Source: Gp13-AA77 sp035949375 (GTDB lineage: Bacteria; Acidobacteriota; Terriglobia; UBA7540). Taken from it: a DNA stretch of 64,000 bases. The DNA is taken from positions 107,785 to 171,784 of the forward strand of contig DASZIG010000122.1 of NCBI GenBank assembly GCA_035949375.1. Direction: 5' to 3'. The notes under the pieces were generated by a model, which had not been told where the DNA came from, made no database searches, and saw only the letters and a list, made by a program, of their open reading frames with translations. How positions within the stretch are numbered: the first letter of the stretch is position 1; each line of letters starts with the position of its first letter. Positions 33,833 to 41,493 of the stretch are shown here, in pieces. The position numbers and the translations under genes are program-made.

Positions 33833-34366
33833 TCAGCAGAACAGGTACTTTCGCCAGCGCTCGTCGGACTTCGCCATCATGCGCATGAGCTGACGGCTGG
33901 TGTGCAAAGTGAAGGGACGCGGCACGCGCAGGAGCTTAACGCCGGCCTCCTCGGGAAGGCGGTCGCCCTTGCGATTGTTGCAGCGATGGCAGCAGGCCAC
34001 GAGGTTGTCCCAATCGGTGTGCCCGCCACGCGAGCGCGGAATCACGTGATCGAGGGTCAGCTCGGCGGCCGGAAAGATGCGCGCGCAGAATTGGCAGGTG
34101 TAGCGGTCGCGCATCAGGATGTTTTTGCGCGACAGGGCGCGCGTCTGGTAAGGAATGCGGCGGAATTCACGCAGGCGAATCACCGAGGGCACGCGAAACG
34201 AGGCCGAAGGCGCATGGATGAACACGCCATCGGCTTCCTCGGTGGTGGCTACCCCTTTGATGACCAGAACCACGGCGCGCCGGACGGGCGTAACATTGAT
34301 AGGCTCGTACGAGGCGTTCAGCACGAGCACCGGCAACTGCATCACGGGTTGCGCACCGTCAGACAT
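33833..34366 (-). CDS. HNH endonuclease
   Basis: A 177-residue HNH protein of the common stand-alone type. It begins MQLPVLVLNASYEPINVTPVRRA (after MSDGAQPV) and has the treble-clef core: DRYTCQFCARIF, the HNH stretch LTLDHVIPRSRGGHTDWDNLV with His, Asn in order, and CCHRCNNRKGDRLPEEAGVKL in part, giving two zinc CxxC pairs. Such genes are widespread on chromosomes as housekeeping-like singletons and their role is unknown. It ends 8 bp upstream of the M1 peptidase start on the same strand. Confidence 0.93.
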   Translation of the reverse strand: MSDGAQPVMQLPVLVLNASYEPINVTPVRRAVVLVIKGVATTEEADGVFIHAPSASFRVPSVIRLREFRRIPYQTRALSRKNILMRDRYTCQFCARIFPAAELTLDHVIPRSRGGHTDWDNLVACCHRCNNRKGDRLPEEAGVKLLRVPRPFTLHTSRQLMRMMAKSDERWRKYLFC

Positions 34367-34527
34367 ACATGTGTCGATTATCCGTGCCCCCGGCGGTCAG
34401 GTCAACCATAGGTCTGTTACAGTTTGCGATGCACTGCGGAGGAGCACGATGCCCCACGATCTCCCAGGCGCCGGCTCCTGCCCGAATGAAACCGGCAGGC
34501 AGGATGCCCGCGGCGCAAGCGCCCCTG

Positions 34528-35001
34528 TCAGTTCCCCGCGTCCGCTTTTGCCTTCTTCCAGTCTCCACGGATAATCCCGTCGCGGATTTCGGCCGGCGTC
34601 TTGCCCTGCTTGGTCATCTGGTCCGCAAAAAAGGTCTCGCCCATGCAGATGCCGCACCCCGCCGTGTGAGACTGGGCGAAGCAATCGAGCAGGCTGGTGT
34701 GGCCGAAGGCCTTGTCGCAGCCGCAATAACAGGGTTGCTGGGCGAGCACCAGAGGAATTTCGTTTGCGATCTGATACGCCCTGGCAACCAGAGGGCGATC
34801 GCTGAAATCGCTCGCGGGCAGCAATTTTGGCAGCGGCTTCGCGTCTTCCGCGCTCTTGTGGTATGGAGGAACCGTCTGGGCGCTCTGACCGGCTGCCTGG
34901 TCCGGACTCTTGGCGTTTTGCTGCGCGCTCGTGACCCTGATTGCGCTCGACACGCTAAGGGCCAGGGCCAGCACTGCGACTTGCCCTATACTCTGTCTCA
35001 T
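34528..35001 (-). CDS. PCYCGC-motif exported protein
   Basis: A 157-residue secreted protein from the ATG ending at 35001 with a signal peptide (MRQSIGQVAVLALALSVSSAIRVTSA). The mature part has YHKSAEDAKPLPKLLPASDFSD, then the cysteine cluster QQPCYCGCDKAFGHTSLLDCF and TAGCGICMGE, the signature of the PCYCGC family of exported proteins, and a C-terminal helix KTPAEIRDGIIRGDW. The CxC and CxxC pairs suggest metal or disulfide chemistry outside the membrane; the biochemical role is not known. The frame extends to 35103, but only the shorter start gives a proper signal peptide. Confidence 0.85.
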   Translation of the reverse strand: MRQSIGQVAVLALALSVSSAIRVTSAQQNAKSPDQAAGQSAQTVPPYHKSAEDAKPLPKLLPASDFSDRPLVARAYQIANEIPLVLAQQPCYCGCDKAFGHTSLLDCFAQSHTAGCGICMGETFFADQMTKQGKTPAEIRDGIIRGDWKKAKADAGN

Positions 35002-35200
35002 GGCGAACCTCCCCGCCAAGGTTGTCTTGTACCCTCTGTCGCGTAGTCTAACACGGCGGGTAGTTAAGACACCATCCGCAACTCGCGCCAGTAGCGTAAT
35101 CATAGTGTGGTGCCGGTGTGATTTGCGGACCTAACGAGTGTTACTGAATAGACTGACGGATTGGACCCTTCGCAATGCCTGGAAAAACGATGTCCAAGAT

Positions 35201-35225
35201 GGATTCCCGCCTTCGCGGGAATGAC
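35201..35225. repeat. REP-like palindrome, type B, half element
   Basis: Contains TTCCCGCCTTCGCGGGAA followed by TGAC, the same core as the arms of the element at 13753-13836. Confidence 0.75.
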
Positions 35226-35242
35226 CCTGCTTCGAAGGGATT

Positions 35243-35297
35243 GCAAGTGGCATGCAAGTGGCATACAAATGGCATACAAATGGCACGCAAATGCCAA
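35243..35297 (+). repeat. 11-bp tandem repeat, five copies
   Basis: Units start at 35243, 35254, 35265, 35276 and 35287: GCAAGTGGCAT twice, ACAAATGGCAT, ACAAATGGCAC, and GCAAATGCCAA. Confidence 0.9.
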
Positions 35298-35312
35298 ATG
35301 ACACCGGCACGC

Positions 35313-36125
35313 TCACCTTCGGGCGGCTGCCGTGTCAGGGAACTGCGGGGTGGCGCGGGCCAGCGCCAGGACGGCCACGCGCCGAGCTCCGGAACGCTTC
35401 AACTCGGCGGCGCAAGCCGAGGCGGTGGCGCCGGTGGTCATAACGTCGTCCACCAGGATCACGTCCCGATCGCGGAGGCGCCCGGGCGCGGTTACGGTGA
35501 AGACCTTGCGCACATTCTCGTGGCGCGCTTGAACGCTGAGACCGCTTTGGGGCTCGGTCGAGCGGCTTCGTTCGAGACACCGCGCATCGAGGCGGAGTTC
35601 GTCAGACCCCGTACGTTCGCGCATGGCTCGCGCGAAGCCCTGGGCAATAAGTCCCGCCTGGTTGTAGCCGCGCTCGCGCTCGCGCGATCGATGAAGCGGC
35701 ACCGGAAGGATCAGCCAGTCCCCATGGAATCCAAAGGCAGCCTGCAACTCGAGCCAGGGTCCGGTGAGCAATCGGCCCAGGCGGACGCCCAGCCGTTCGC
35801 GCCGGTGGAATTTCGTTTCGAGGATCGCCGCGCGCAGCTTTCCGGCATACACCCCGTAGCTGCGCGCTAAATCGAAATCCGGCCGCTCCAGCCGGCACTC
35901 GCCGCACAGGAAATCCCCCGCGCCCAGGCGCGTCGCGAGCGGCAGCCCGCAGCGGGTACAGATCGCGCCCGTCCAGGCTTCGAGCGCCGCCCAGCAACCG
36001 CCGCAGATTCCCCCCGCCAGGCTCTCCGTCAATTCGCCCGCGCAGACGGCGCAGGAGGTCGGGAAGATCAGAGCCAGCAGGCTTTGACTGAGTTGTCGGG
36101 GAAGCGAGCTGCCTCGAGGCTGCAT
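35313..36125 (-). CDS. comF: ComF family phosphoribosyltransferase-like protein
   Basis: About 270 residues from the ATG ending at 36125 (MQPRGSS). It has two N-terminal zinc-type cysteine clusters (PTSCAVCAGEL, GGICGGCWAAL, then CTRCGLPL and CGECRLERP), the GYN motif region LPVPLHRSRERERGYNQAGLIA in part, and the PRPP-loop VILVDDVMTTGATASAC. ComF proteins support DNA uptake and help ssDNA handling during transformation. The frame runs upstream to 36269 but into non-family Arg-rich sequence. It lies after dksA on the same strand. Confidence 0.92.
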   Translation of the reverse strand: MQPRGSSLPRQLSQSLLALIFPTSCAVCAGELTESLAGGICGGCWAALEAWTGAICTRCGLPLATRLGAGDFLCGECRLERPDFDLARSYGVYAGKLRAAILETKFHRRERLGVRLGRLLTGPWLELQAAFGFHGDWLILPVPLHRSRERERGYNQAGLIAQGFARAMRERTGSDELRLDARCLERSRSTEPQSGLSVQARHENVRKVFTVTAPGRLRDRDVILVDDVMTTGATASACAAELKRSGARRVAVLALARATPQFPDTAAARR

Positions 36126-36172
36126 GAAGTCTCGATGGTGCAGACCGGCCAGCAGCCCGCGGCGACGTGCGG

Positions 36173-36526
36173 CTAGAGCAAGCCCTTGTCCTGCTTTTCC
36201 TGGCACTCGATGCAGTGGCGGGCCCAGGGAACCGCGTCGAGGCGCTTCGCCTGGACTTCCTGGCCGCATTCCATGCAGATCCCGTAAGAGCCGTCTTTGG
36301 TGCGATCGAGAGCCTCGTTCACCAAAGTGAGGATCTGCCGGTTGTCGTTGCTCTGGTGAAACAGAAATTCCTTGGTGTAAGCGTTGGCGGCCTTGTCGGC
36401 GAGGTCCTGGGTGCCTTCCTCGTCCGCCTCGCGCCCATCCCGGTCAATTTCGTGAACCAGGCGGACAAGCTCCTGTTTTTTTTCCGTCAGGCGATTCCGA
36501 TAAGTGTCCATTCTCTTACGGTCCAT
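36173..36526 (-). CDS. DksA/TraR family zinc-finger protein
   Basis: A 117-residue RNA polymerase-binding protein of the DksA/TraR type: an N-terminal coiled coil (TYRNRLTEKKQELVRLVHEID), the DLADKAANAYTKEFLF segment, and the C4 zinc finger YGICMECGQEVQAKRLDAVPWARHCIECQE in parts, with CxxC at both ends. The acidic coiled-coil tip seen in DksA is present as DGREADEEGTQD. It would modulate initiation at stringent-response promoters with ppGpp. comF follows 47 bp downstream. Confidence 0.93.
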   Translation of the reverse strand: MDRKRMDTYRNRLTEKKQELVRLVHEIDRDGREADEEGTQDLADKAANAYTKEFLFHQSNDNRQILTLVNEALDRTKDGSYGICMECGQEVQAKRLDAVPWARHCIECQEKQDKGLL

Positions 36527-36816
36527 AAGGTGCGCTATCAGGGATAAACGTCAAAATTCCAATGTAAGGCCCGGCTTCGACCGGTGTCAAGGTGGGGTGC
36601 TGGCGGCGTCGCAAACCAGGGAACGACGCAGTCACGAGGACGGAACGACGCCGCCACAACGATGCAACCCAGGGCCAGTAACGTAACCTCCGCGGCAATA
36701 CCTTGATTTTACGTTGATTTAACACTCGCTTGCCTTGACAGTGATCGGAGGGAGAGTGTCAAATAGTAGTTCTGGCTCGCAATTGAGAACCCTCCGGGTG
36801 AGGCCGGTCCGCTATT

Positions 36817-37536
36817 ATGTTTGAGAACGTTCGCGCCGACCTGCGCGCGAGTATTGCCCATCGCAATAAAAATGACTGGTGGAAGCGGCATCCGCGGATG
36901 GAGTTGCTGCGGGCCTTTGGCAACATCGGCGTGTGGCCGATTCTGGCCTATCGCTTCGGCCACTGGGCCAAGAAAGTGCGCGTTCCGGTGGTGGGCCAGG
37001 TGCTGCGCCTCTGCGGCATGGTGTTTCGCCAATTCACCATGATGTGGTCCGGCGTTTTCATTCACCCGGACGCGGTGATCGGACCGGGCCTCGTGATCCA
37101 CACCTGGTTCGGTATTTTCGTGGGCACCACGACCATCGGCAAGAATTGCACGCTCTCGAGCGGTGTTCTGATCACCCACGCCACTCATTCGGTGGGCGAT
37201 AACGTCTACTTTGGGGCCGGGGCCAAGGTGATTGCCGACACCAAGATCGGCAACAACGTGGTGATCATGGCGAACAGCCTCATCCTGACCGATGTGCGGG
37301 ATAACACCACCATCGCCGGGGTGCCGGCGCGCATCAAGCTGCGCGGCGGGCGCCCGCAACGCTTCGAGAAACAGAAGCCCGTCAACGGCAGTGCGAATCG
37401 GGAGCCGGTGAAGGCCGGCGCCGGGAACGGGAGCAGCCCTGCCGCTGTTCAATCTCCTGTCGCGCCTGCGCCTGTTTCGGCCACTCCCGTTTCGGCCACT
37501 CTGAAGGCCGCTTTGAAAACCCCTGGGGAGGAATAA
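36817..37536 (+). CDS. Hexapeptide-repeat acyltransferase, serine acetyltransferase-like
   Basis: A 239-residue left-handed beta-helix acyltransferase. Residues 1-60 resemble the helical N-terminal domain of CysE (PILAYRFGHWAKK), and the helix region has FIHPDAVIGPGLVIHTWFGIFVG in part, the catalytic-His context THATHSVGDNVYFGAGAKV and the closing coil IAGVPARI. The last ~50 residues are an Ala/Pro/Ser-rich tail with a 15-bp repeat. It ends 2 bp before the acyl-CoA-dehydrogenase-like gene, so it is coupled to the carrier-protein cassette. It may make O-acetylserine or, more interestingly, transfer a carrier-bound acyl group; that is inference. Confidence 0.85.
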   Translation: MFENVRADLRASIAHRNKNDWWKRHPRMELLRAFGNIGVWPILAYRFGHWAKKVRVPVVGQVLRLCGMVFRQFTMMWSGVFIHPDAVIGPGLVIHTWFGIFVGTTTIGKNCTLSSGVLITHATHSVGDNVYFGAGAKVIADTKIGNNVVIMANSLILTDVRDNTTIAGVPARIKLRGGRPQRFEKQKPVNGSANREPVKAGAGNGSSPAAVQSPVAPAPVSATPVSATLKAALKTPGEE

Positions 37537-37538
37537 CG

Positions 37539-38639
37539 TTGGATTTTGCCTGGAGCGAAGAGCAGGAGGCTTTGCGCCGCTCGGTGATCGAGTTCGCTCG
37601 CAATGAGCTTGTGAGCGACGTGGTGGCCGAGGACCAAGCCGGGGAGTTCTCATGGGACGGCTGGCGCAACTGCGCGCGCTTCGGCATTCAGGGGATGCCG
37701 GCTCCGGAAGAATTTGGCGGCGGCGGCGCGGATGCGCTCACCATGCTATGCGCCCTCGAAGCGCTCGGCTATGGGTGCCGCAACGCCGGGCTGATTTTCT
37801 CGCTGAACGCGCATTTGTGGGGCGCCGTGATGCCGGTGGCCCTGTTCGGAAGCGACGAGCAGAAGCGGAAGTATCTTCCCCGCCTGGCGAGCGGGGAATG
37901 GGTCGGCGCCCAGGCGGTGCTTGAACCGGGATTGGCCGCGCCCGCGAGCGGCGGCTGGAGCCTGAGCGGCTCAAGGGCGCTCGTGACCAACGCCGGGTTC
38001 GCCGACCTCGTCATCGTTGTTGCGGCGGCCGAGGGCGGCCTGACGGCCTTCGTCGTGGAAAAGGGCGCACCGGGTTTCAAGGTGAGCCCGACAGTGGAAA
38101 CCATGGGTCTGAGGACTTCGCCTGCCGCGGATGCTACGTTCGAGGGCTGCGTGGTGTCCGACAGCAATCGCCTCGGCGAGACCGGCTCCGGACCGGCCAT
38201 CCTGGCGGCAGCGGGAGAATGGGAGCGCATCTCGGTGCTGGCCGGCGAACTCGGCATGATGCAGCGGCAGCTCGAAACGTCAGTGCGCTACGCCGCCGAG
38301 CGGCGGCAATTCGGGCAGCCCATTGGCAGGTTCCCCGCCATCACCGACAAGATCGCCAACATGGACGTCCGGTTGGAGACGGCACGCCTGGTGTTGTACA
38401 AGGCGGCCTGGCTGAAAAGACAGGGAAAAAATCCGCTGCGCGAGTCGGCCATTGCCAAGGCCCATGTGGCAGATGCCGCCATCCAGATCTGCCGCGACGC
38501 CCTGCAGATCCACGGCGGCTACGGTTACATGACGGAATACCAGATCGAGCGCGATCTGCGCGATGCCATCTCGGAGAAGGTGTTTTCCCGCGCCGGGGAC
38601 TCCGAAAAGCGGATCATCGCCGGCGCCCACGGACTGTGA
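37539..38639 (+). CDS. Acyl-CoA dehydrogenase family flavoprotein, candidate prolyl-ACP dehydrogenase
   Basis: A 366-residue FAD enzyme of the acyl-CoA dehydrogenase fold. The start is TTG at 37539, with GGGGAGG eight bases upstream. The FAD-binding late region AERRQFGQPIGRFPAITDKIANM and LQIHGGYGYMTEYQIERDLRDA are clear. At the usual C-terminal catalytic Glu position (the EGT motif in SCAD/MCAD) this protein has Ser (KVFSRAGDSEKR), while E229 in GEWERISVLAGELGMM matches the catalytic Glu of isovaleryl-CoA dehydrogenase and of the pyrrole-forming prolyl-carrier-protein oxidases. Its neighbours (adenylation enzyme and carrier protein) fit oxidation of a carrier-bound amino acid. Confidence 0.88.
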   Translation: MDFAWSEEQEALRRSVIEFARNELVSDVVAEDQAGEFSWDGWRNCARFGIQGMPAPEEFGGGGADALTMLCALEALGYGCRNAGLIFSLNAHLWGAVMPVALFGSDEQKRKYLPRLASGEWVGAQAVLEPGLAAPASGGWSLSGSRALVTNAGFADLVIVVAAAEGGLTAFVVEKGAPGFKVSPTVETMGLRTSPAADATFEGCVVSDSNRLGETGSGPAILAAAGEWERISVLAGELGMMQRQLETSVRYAAERRQFGQPIGRFPAITDKIANMDVRLETARLVLYKAAWLKRQGKNPLRESAIAKAHVADAAIQICRDALQIHGGYGYMTEYQIERDLRDAISEKVFSRAGDSEKRIIAGAHGL

Positions 38640-38919
38640 CTTGGGAGGCTCGGAAAGGGCTCAGATCGCGAAAAATCAAAATTGTTACGAACGAAGCCGT
38701 TAGGTTGCTGAAATAAAACGATTTCTGTTTTCCATATATTCTGAAAGCCGTTAGGTTGTTGAAAAGTAAGCGACTTAAGTAAATAAAGCCGTTAGATAGT
38801 TGATAGGAAAAGGCTTAACTCAAAAATAAGGCCGGTTTTTCGGGCTCCGTGCATCGAAATTGCGCGTTTTTTGCCTTCGAGAGCCAGGCTTTGATCGCAC
38901 ACATTCAATCGCAAGACTT
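38640..38919. promoter_or_regulatory. AT-rich intergenic region with three direct repeats
   Basis: Three ~20-bp copies of AAGCCGTTAGGTTGYTGAAA lie at 38694-38713, 38745-38764 and 38786-38805, 51 and 41 bp apart. The DNA is markedly AT-rich compared with the flanking genes. It precedes the adenylation enzyme gene and is likely its control region. No gene seen. Confidence 0.65.
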
Positions 38920-40488
38920 ATGGCTTACTTGCTAAACCACCTCCTGACTCGAAGCGCCGGGCGCTACCCCGAGCGCCCTGCCATCTGGGCGCGCGGACGC
39001 TCGCTGACCTATGCCGAGCTTGAAGAGCGCTCGAACCAGCTTGCGCATCTGCTTCGCGAGCGTGGGTTGGCAAAGGGCGACCGGGTGGGGCTGTTCTTCC
39101 CGAAATCGGTCGAATCCCTGGTGGCGATGTTCGGCGTGCTCAAGGCGGGCGGAGTCTACGTGGCGCTCGATCCGGGCGCTCCGGCCGGGCGCATCGAGTA
39201 CATCGTCCAGAACTGCGGTATCCGCGGCCTCGTGACGGTCCCGGAGAAGCTCAGGACGCTCGACCCGCGTGAGATTCCGTCGGTTGAATTCTGCCTGCTG
39301 GCCGATGAAGGGGCTACGCCGGAGGCCGCGAACCAGATTCCCTGGGCCGCGCTTTCGGGCTTTACGGGTTCACGTCCGCCGGAGCCGCGGCAGCCGACCA
39401 CGCTCGACCTCGCTTACATCATTTACACGTCAGGCTCGACCGGGCGGCCCAAAGGCGTGATGCTGACGCATCAGAACGCACTCACCTTCGTTCAGTGGTG
39501 CGCGGACGAGTTCGGGGTAACCCCGGAGGATCGTCTTTCCAATCACGCCCCGCTGCACTTCGACCTTTCCGTATTCGACGTTTACAACGCCATCGAGGCG
39601 GGCGCCTGCGTCACGATGATCCCAGAAGATGTGCAGCTTTTTCCCGCCAGCCTCACGCGCTTCATCGTGACGCAGGGGATCAGCATCTGGTATTCGGTGC
39701 CGTCGGCGCTGGTTTTTCTGGTTTTGCACGGCCGGCTGGGCGCGGCCGATCTCTCCCGGCTGCGGATCATCCTGTTCGCCGGCGAGGTTTTTCCCATGAA
39801 GTACCTGCGCCAGCTTGCCGAACTGGTGCCGCAGGCCGCGCTTTACAACCTCTACGGTCCGACGGAGACCAACGTTTGTACCTACTACAAAGTGGATCGC
39901 GCGGCGCTCGCGGCGCAGGAACGCCTTCCGATCGGGCGGTCCTGCCTGAACACGGAAGTGTTCGCCGTAGACGATCAGGACCGCGTGATCACAGAACCCG
40001 GGGTTGAGGGCGAGCTTTACGTGCGGGGTCCGTGCGTGACGCCGGGCTACTGGGGCGATCCGGAAAAGACCCACAAGATGGTGGTGCCGAACCGCTTCCA
40101 GCCTCACTTTGAGGAGAATCTCTACCGCACGGGAGACCTGGTGCGGCTGCGCGCGGAGGGCGATTACGACTTTCTCGGGCGCCGCGACAGCCAGATCAAG
40201 AGCCGGGGCTACCGGATTGAGCTTGGCGAGATCGAAGCGGTTTTGCTCGCGCACGTGGAGGTCCGGGAGGCGGCCGTCGTCGCCGTGCCCGACGAGGAAA
40301 TCGGCGCGCGCTTGCGGGCGTTTGTCACCACGCACAACGGCTCGGGCCTGGAACCCGCGGAGTTGCAGCAACACTGTGCCGCAAAGCTGCCGCACTACAT
40401 GATCCCGGAGCGGATCCAGTTGCGCGAGGCGATGCCGAAGACGTCCACGGGCAAGATCGACCGTGTGAGACTGGCTTCGGAAAGCTAG
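38920..40488 (+). CDS. Stand-alone amino acid adenylation enzyme, candidate L-prolyl-ACP ligase
   Basis: A 522-residue A-domain enzyme that activates an amino acid as acyl-AMP and loads it on a carrier protein. Core motifs: LTYAELEERSNQLA, YIIYTSGSTGRPKGVM (A3), YNLYGPTETN (A5), YRTGDLVR (A7), GRRDSQIKSRGYRIELGEIE (A8) and KTSTGKIDR (A10, K512). Aligned to GrsA, the ten pocket residues are D215, L216, F219, Y258, L285, A287, L311, V319, C320, K512, that is DLFYLALVCK. From memory this is one residue from the proline code of PltF/RedM-type enzymes. ATG 38920 is chosen because the frame from 38860 adds unrelated residues. Confidence 0.9.
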   Translation: MAYLLNHLLTRSAGRYPERPAIWARGRSLTYAELEERSNQLAHLLRERGLAKGDRVGLFFPKSVESLVAMFGVLKAGGVYVALDPGAPAGRIEYIVQNCGIRGLVTVPEKLRTLDPREIPSVEFCLLADEGATPEAANQIPWAALSGFTGSRPPEPRQPTTLDLAYIIYTSGSTGRPKGVMLTHQNALTFVQWCADEFGVTPEDRLSNHAPLHFDLSVFDVYNAIEAGACVTMIPEDVQLFPASLTRFIVTQGISIWYSVPSALVFLVLHGRLGAADLSRLRIILFAGEVFPMKYLRQLAELVPQAALYNLYGPTETNVCTYYKVDRAALAAQERLPIGRSCLNTEVFAVDDQDRVITEPGVEGELYVRGPCVTPGYWGDPEKTHKMVVPNRFQPHFEENLYRTGDLVRLRAEGDYDFLGRRDSQIKSRGYRIELGEIEAVLLAHVEVREAAVVAVPDEEIGARLRAFVTTHNGSGLEPAELQQHCAAKLPHYMIPERIQLREAMPKTSTGKIDRVRLASES

Positions 40489-40494
40489 CCGGGG

Positions 40495-40524
40495 TTGTCG
40501 AGTTCCGGTCGAAACCGCTATGAT
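40495..40524 (+). promoter_or_regulatory. Promoter candidate for the carrier protein gene
   Basis: TTGTCG (40495-40500), 18-bp spacer, TATGAT (40519-40524), about 70 bp before the carrier protein start; it would allow separate, higher expression of the carrier. Confidence 0.45.
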
Positions 40525-40594
40525 GGAAGTCCGCGCCGGGTGGCCAGGCGCCGGAAATAACGAGCGTGAGCAGTCAGGGAGCGAGGGATAAAGT

Positions 40595-40861
40595 ATGCCG
40601 GAGACAGAAGCATCGGTAAAAGATCAGGTCCGCCAATGGGTGACGGAGACAGCGCAGCGAAAGGGTCTCGAGGTGACGTCGGATGATGAGTCCCTGACCG
40701 CGAGCGGGGTCATCGATTCCCTGGCCATCTTCCGGCTGGTGAGCTTTCTCGAGGAAACCTTCCAGTTGCGGGTCGCCGACGAAGAGATCGTGAACGAGAA
40801 TTTCAAGAGCGTGAATGAGATCGAGCGATTCGTCACCGGCAAGCTCGCCCCGAAAGCGTAA
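40595..40861 (+). CDS. Acyl/peptidyl carrier protein
   Basis: An 88-residue stand-alone carrier protein with four predicted helices. The phosphopantetheine attachment serine is S42 in SGVIDSLAIFRLVSFLEETF, in the DSL context. Its acidic face (DEEIVNENFKSVNEIERF) is typical of discrete carrier proteins. It lies 106 bp after the adenylation enzyme and is most likely that enzyme's loading partner. It resembles PltL/AnaD-type prolyl carriers in size and motif placement. It is not a fatty-acid ACP by context, since no fab gene is nearby. Confidence 0.9.
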   Translation: MPETEASVKDQVRQWVTETAQRKGLEVTSDDESLTASGVIDSLAIFRLVSFLEETFQLRVADEEIVNENFKSVNEIERFVTGKLAPKA

Positions 40862-40933
40862 GGCCCAGTCGGAATTGCGTCTCACGCCCGTGGAGCGAAG
40901 GTGTACGGCTCTCGGGCCGCGCCACGATCTTGC

Positions 40934-40962
40934 TGTAAACTACTTATTATAAACAGTTTACA
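40934..40962. promoter_or_regulatory. Dyad-symmetric operator candidate
   Basis: TGTAAACT (40934-40941) and AGTTTACA (40955-40962) are perfect inverted 8-mers flanking an AT-rich core with TATTATAA. It lies in the gap between the carrier protein and the CarD/Tudor-like gene, in DNA richer in A+T than its surroundings. Confidence 0.5.
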
Positions 40963-41139
40963 TATCATCGCTGGCACCCGCCCGGAGTTTTCCACAGGAT
41001 CGCTGGAAACCTTTGCCGCACAGGTTTCATCCTATAAGTATCGGGCACTTTGGGGACCACGGCGAAGCGGTGCGCCCACGCGTCGAGCACTGCGAGGCCG
41101 CAAACTAGGCGAAGCTGCCACCCAGGAGAGGGCGAATCC

Positions 41140-41370
41140 ATGACGTTCAAAGCGGGGCAGTACGTGCACCACATCAAGTATGGGAACGGCATCATCGTTG
41201 ACCGCGACGAGGACCGCACCACGGTGGACTTTGACACCGCGGGCGTGAAGAAGTTTGTTACGTCGATCGCCAGCTTCGAAATGGCCGAGGGCGAGGCCCC
41301 TAAGAAGAAGCGCACCGTGCGCCGCAAGCCAAAGGCAACTACTGAGGTGGGAACGGCGGTGGTGGTTTAA
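41140..41370 (+). CDS. Small Tudor/CarD-like domain protein
   Basis: A 76-residue protein from ATG 41140 (MTFKAGQYVHHIKYGNGII). The sequence FKAGQYVHHIKYGNGIIVDRDEDRTTVDFD in parts is the SH3/Tudor-like fold found in CarD, the transcription-repair coupling factor and the UvrD C-terminus, followed by VKKFVTSIASFE and a Lys/Arg-rich tail. It probably binds RNA polymerase or a helicase. A dyad operator lies ~180 bp upstream and a strong terminator ~50 bp downstream, so it is a single-gene unit. A longer in-frame start at 41050 is not supported. Confidence 0.78.
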   Translation: MTFKAGQYVHHIKYGNGIIVDRDEDRTTVDFDTAGVKKFVTSIASFEMAEGEAPKKKRTVRRKPKATTEVGTAVVV

Positions 41371-41417
41371 CGCCGGCATGGAATGAGCTTCATGCAGTTT
41401 GGAAGATGGTGGAAACG

Positions 41418-41454
41418 GCCCCGGGCGTAAAACGCGTCCGGGGCTTTTGCTTTT
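41418..41454 (+). terminator. Rho-independent terminator
   Basis: GCCCCGG / CCGGGGC stem (extended by GCG/CGC pairs) with an A-rich loop, followed by TTTTGCTTTT. It ends the small Tudor-like gene and faces the 3' end of dnaE2. Confidence 0.85.
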
Positions 41455-41493
41455 AAGGCGGCTCTGTGGAAGCTAAGGACGCGAGCGCGCCTG

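Larger units (their letters stand above)
35002..35312. other. Intergenic region with short tandem repeats
   Basis: Upstream of the PCYCGC gene and downstream of comF (both minus). It holds half a type-B palindrome at 35201-35225 and an 11-bp tandem repeat at 35243-35297. No gene is supported. Confidence 0.65.

Noticed and set aside
36735..36762. TTGACA / TGTCAA dyad upstream of the hexapeptide acyltransferase as an operator
   Set aside because: Six-base arms 16 bp apart with no clear -10 box; could be chance, so it was not listed as a feature.
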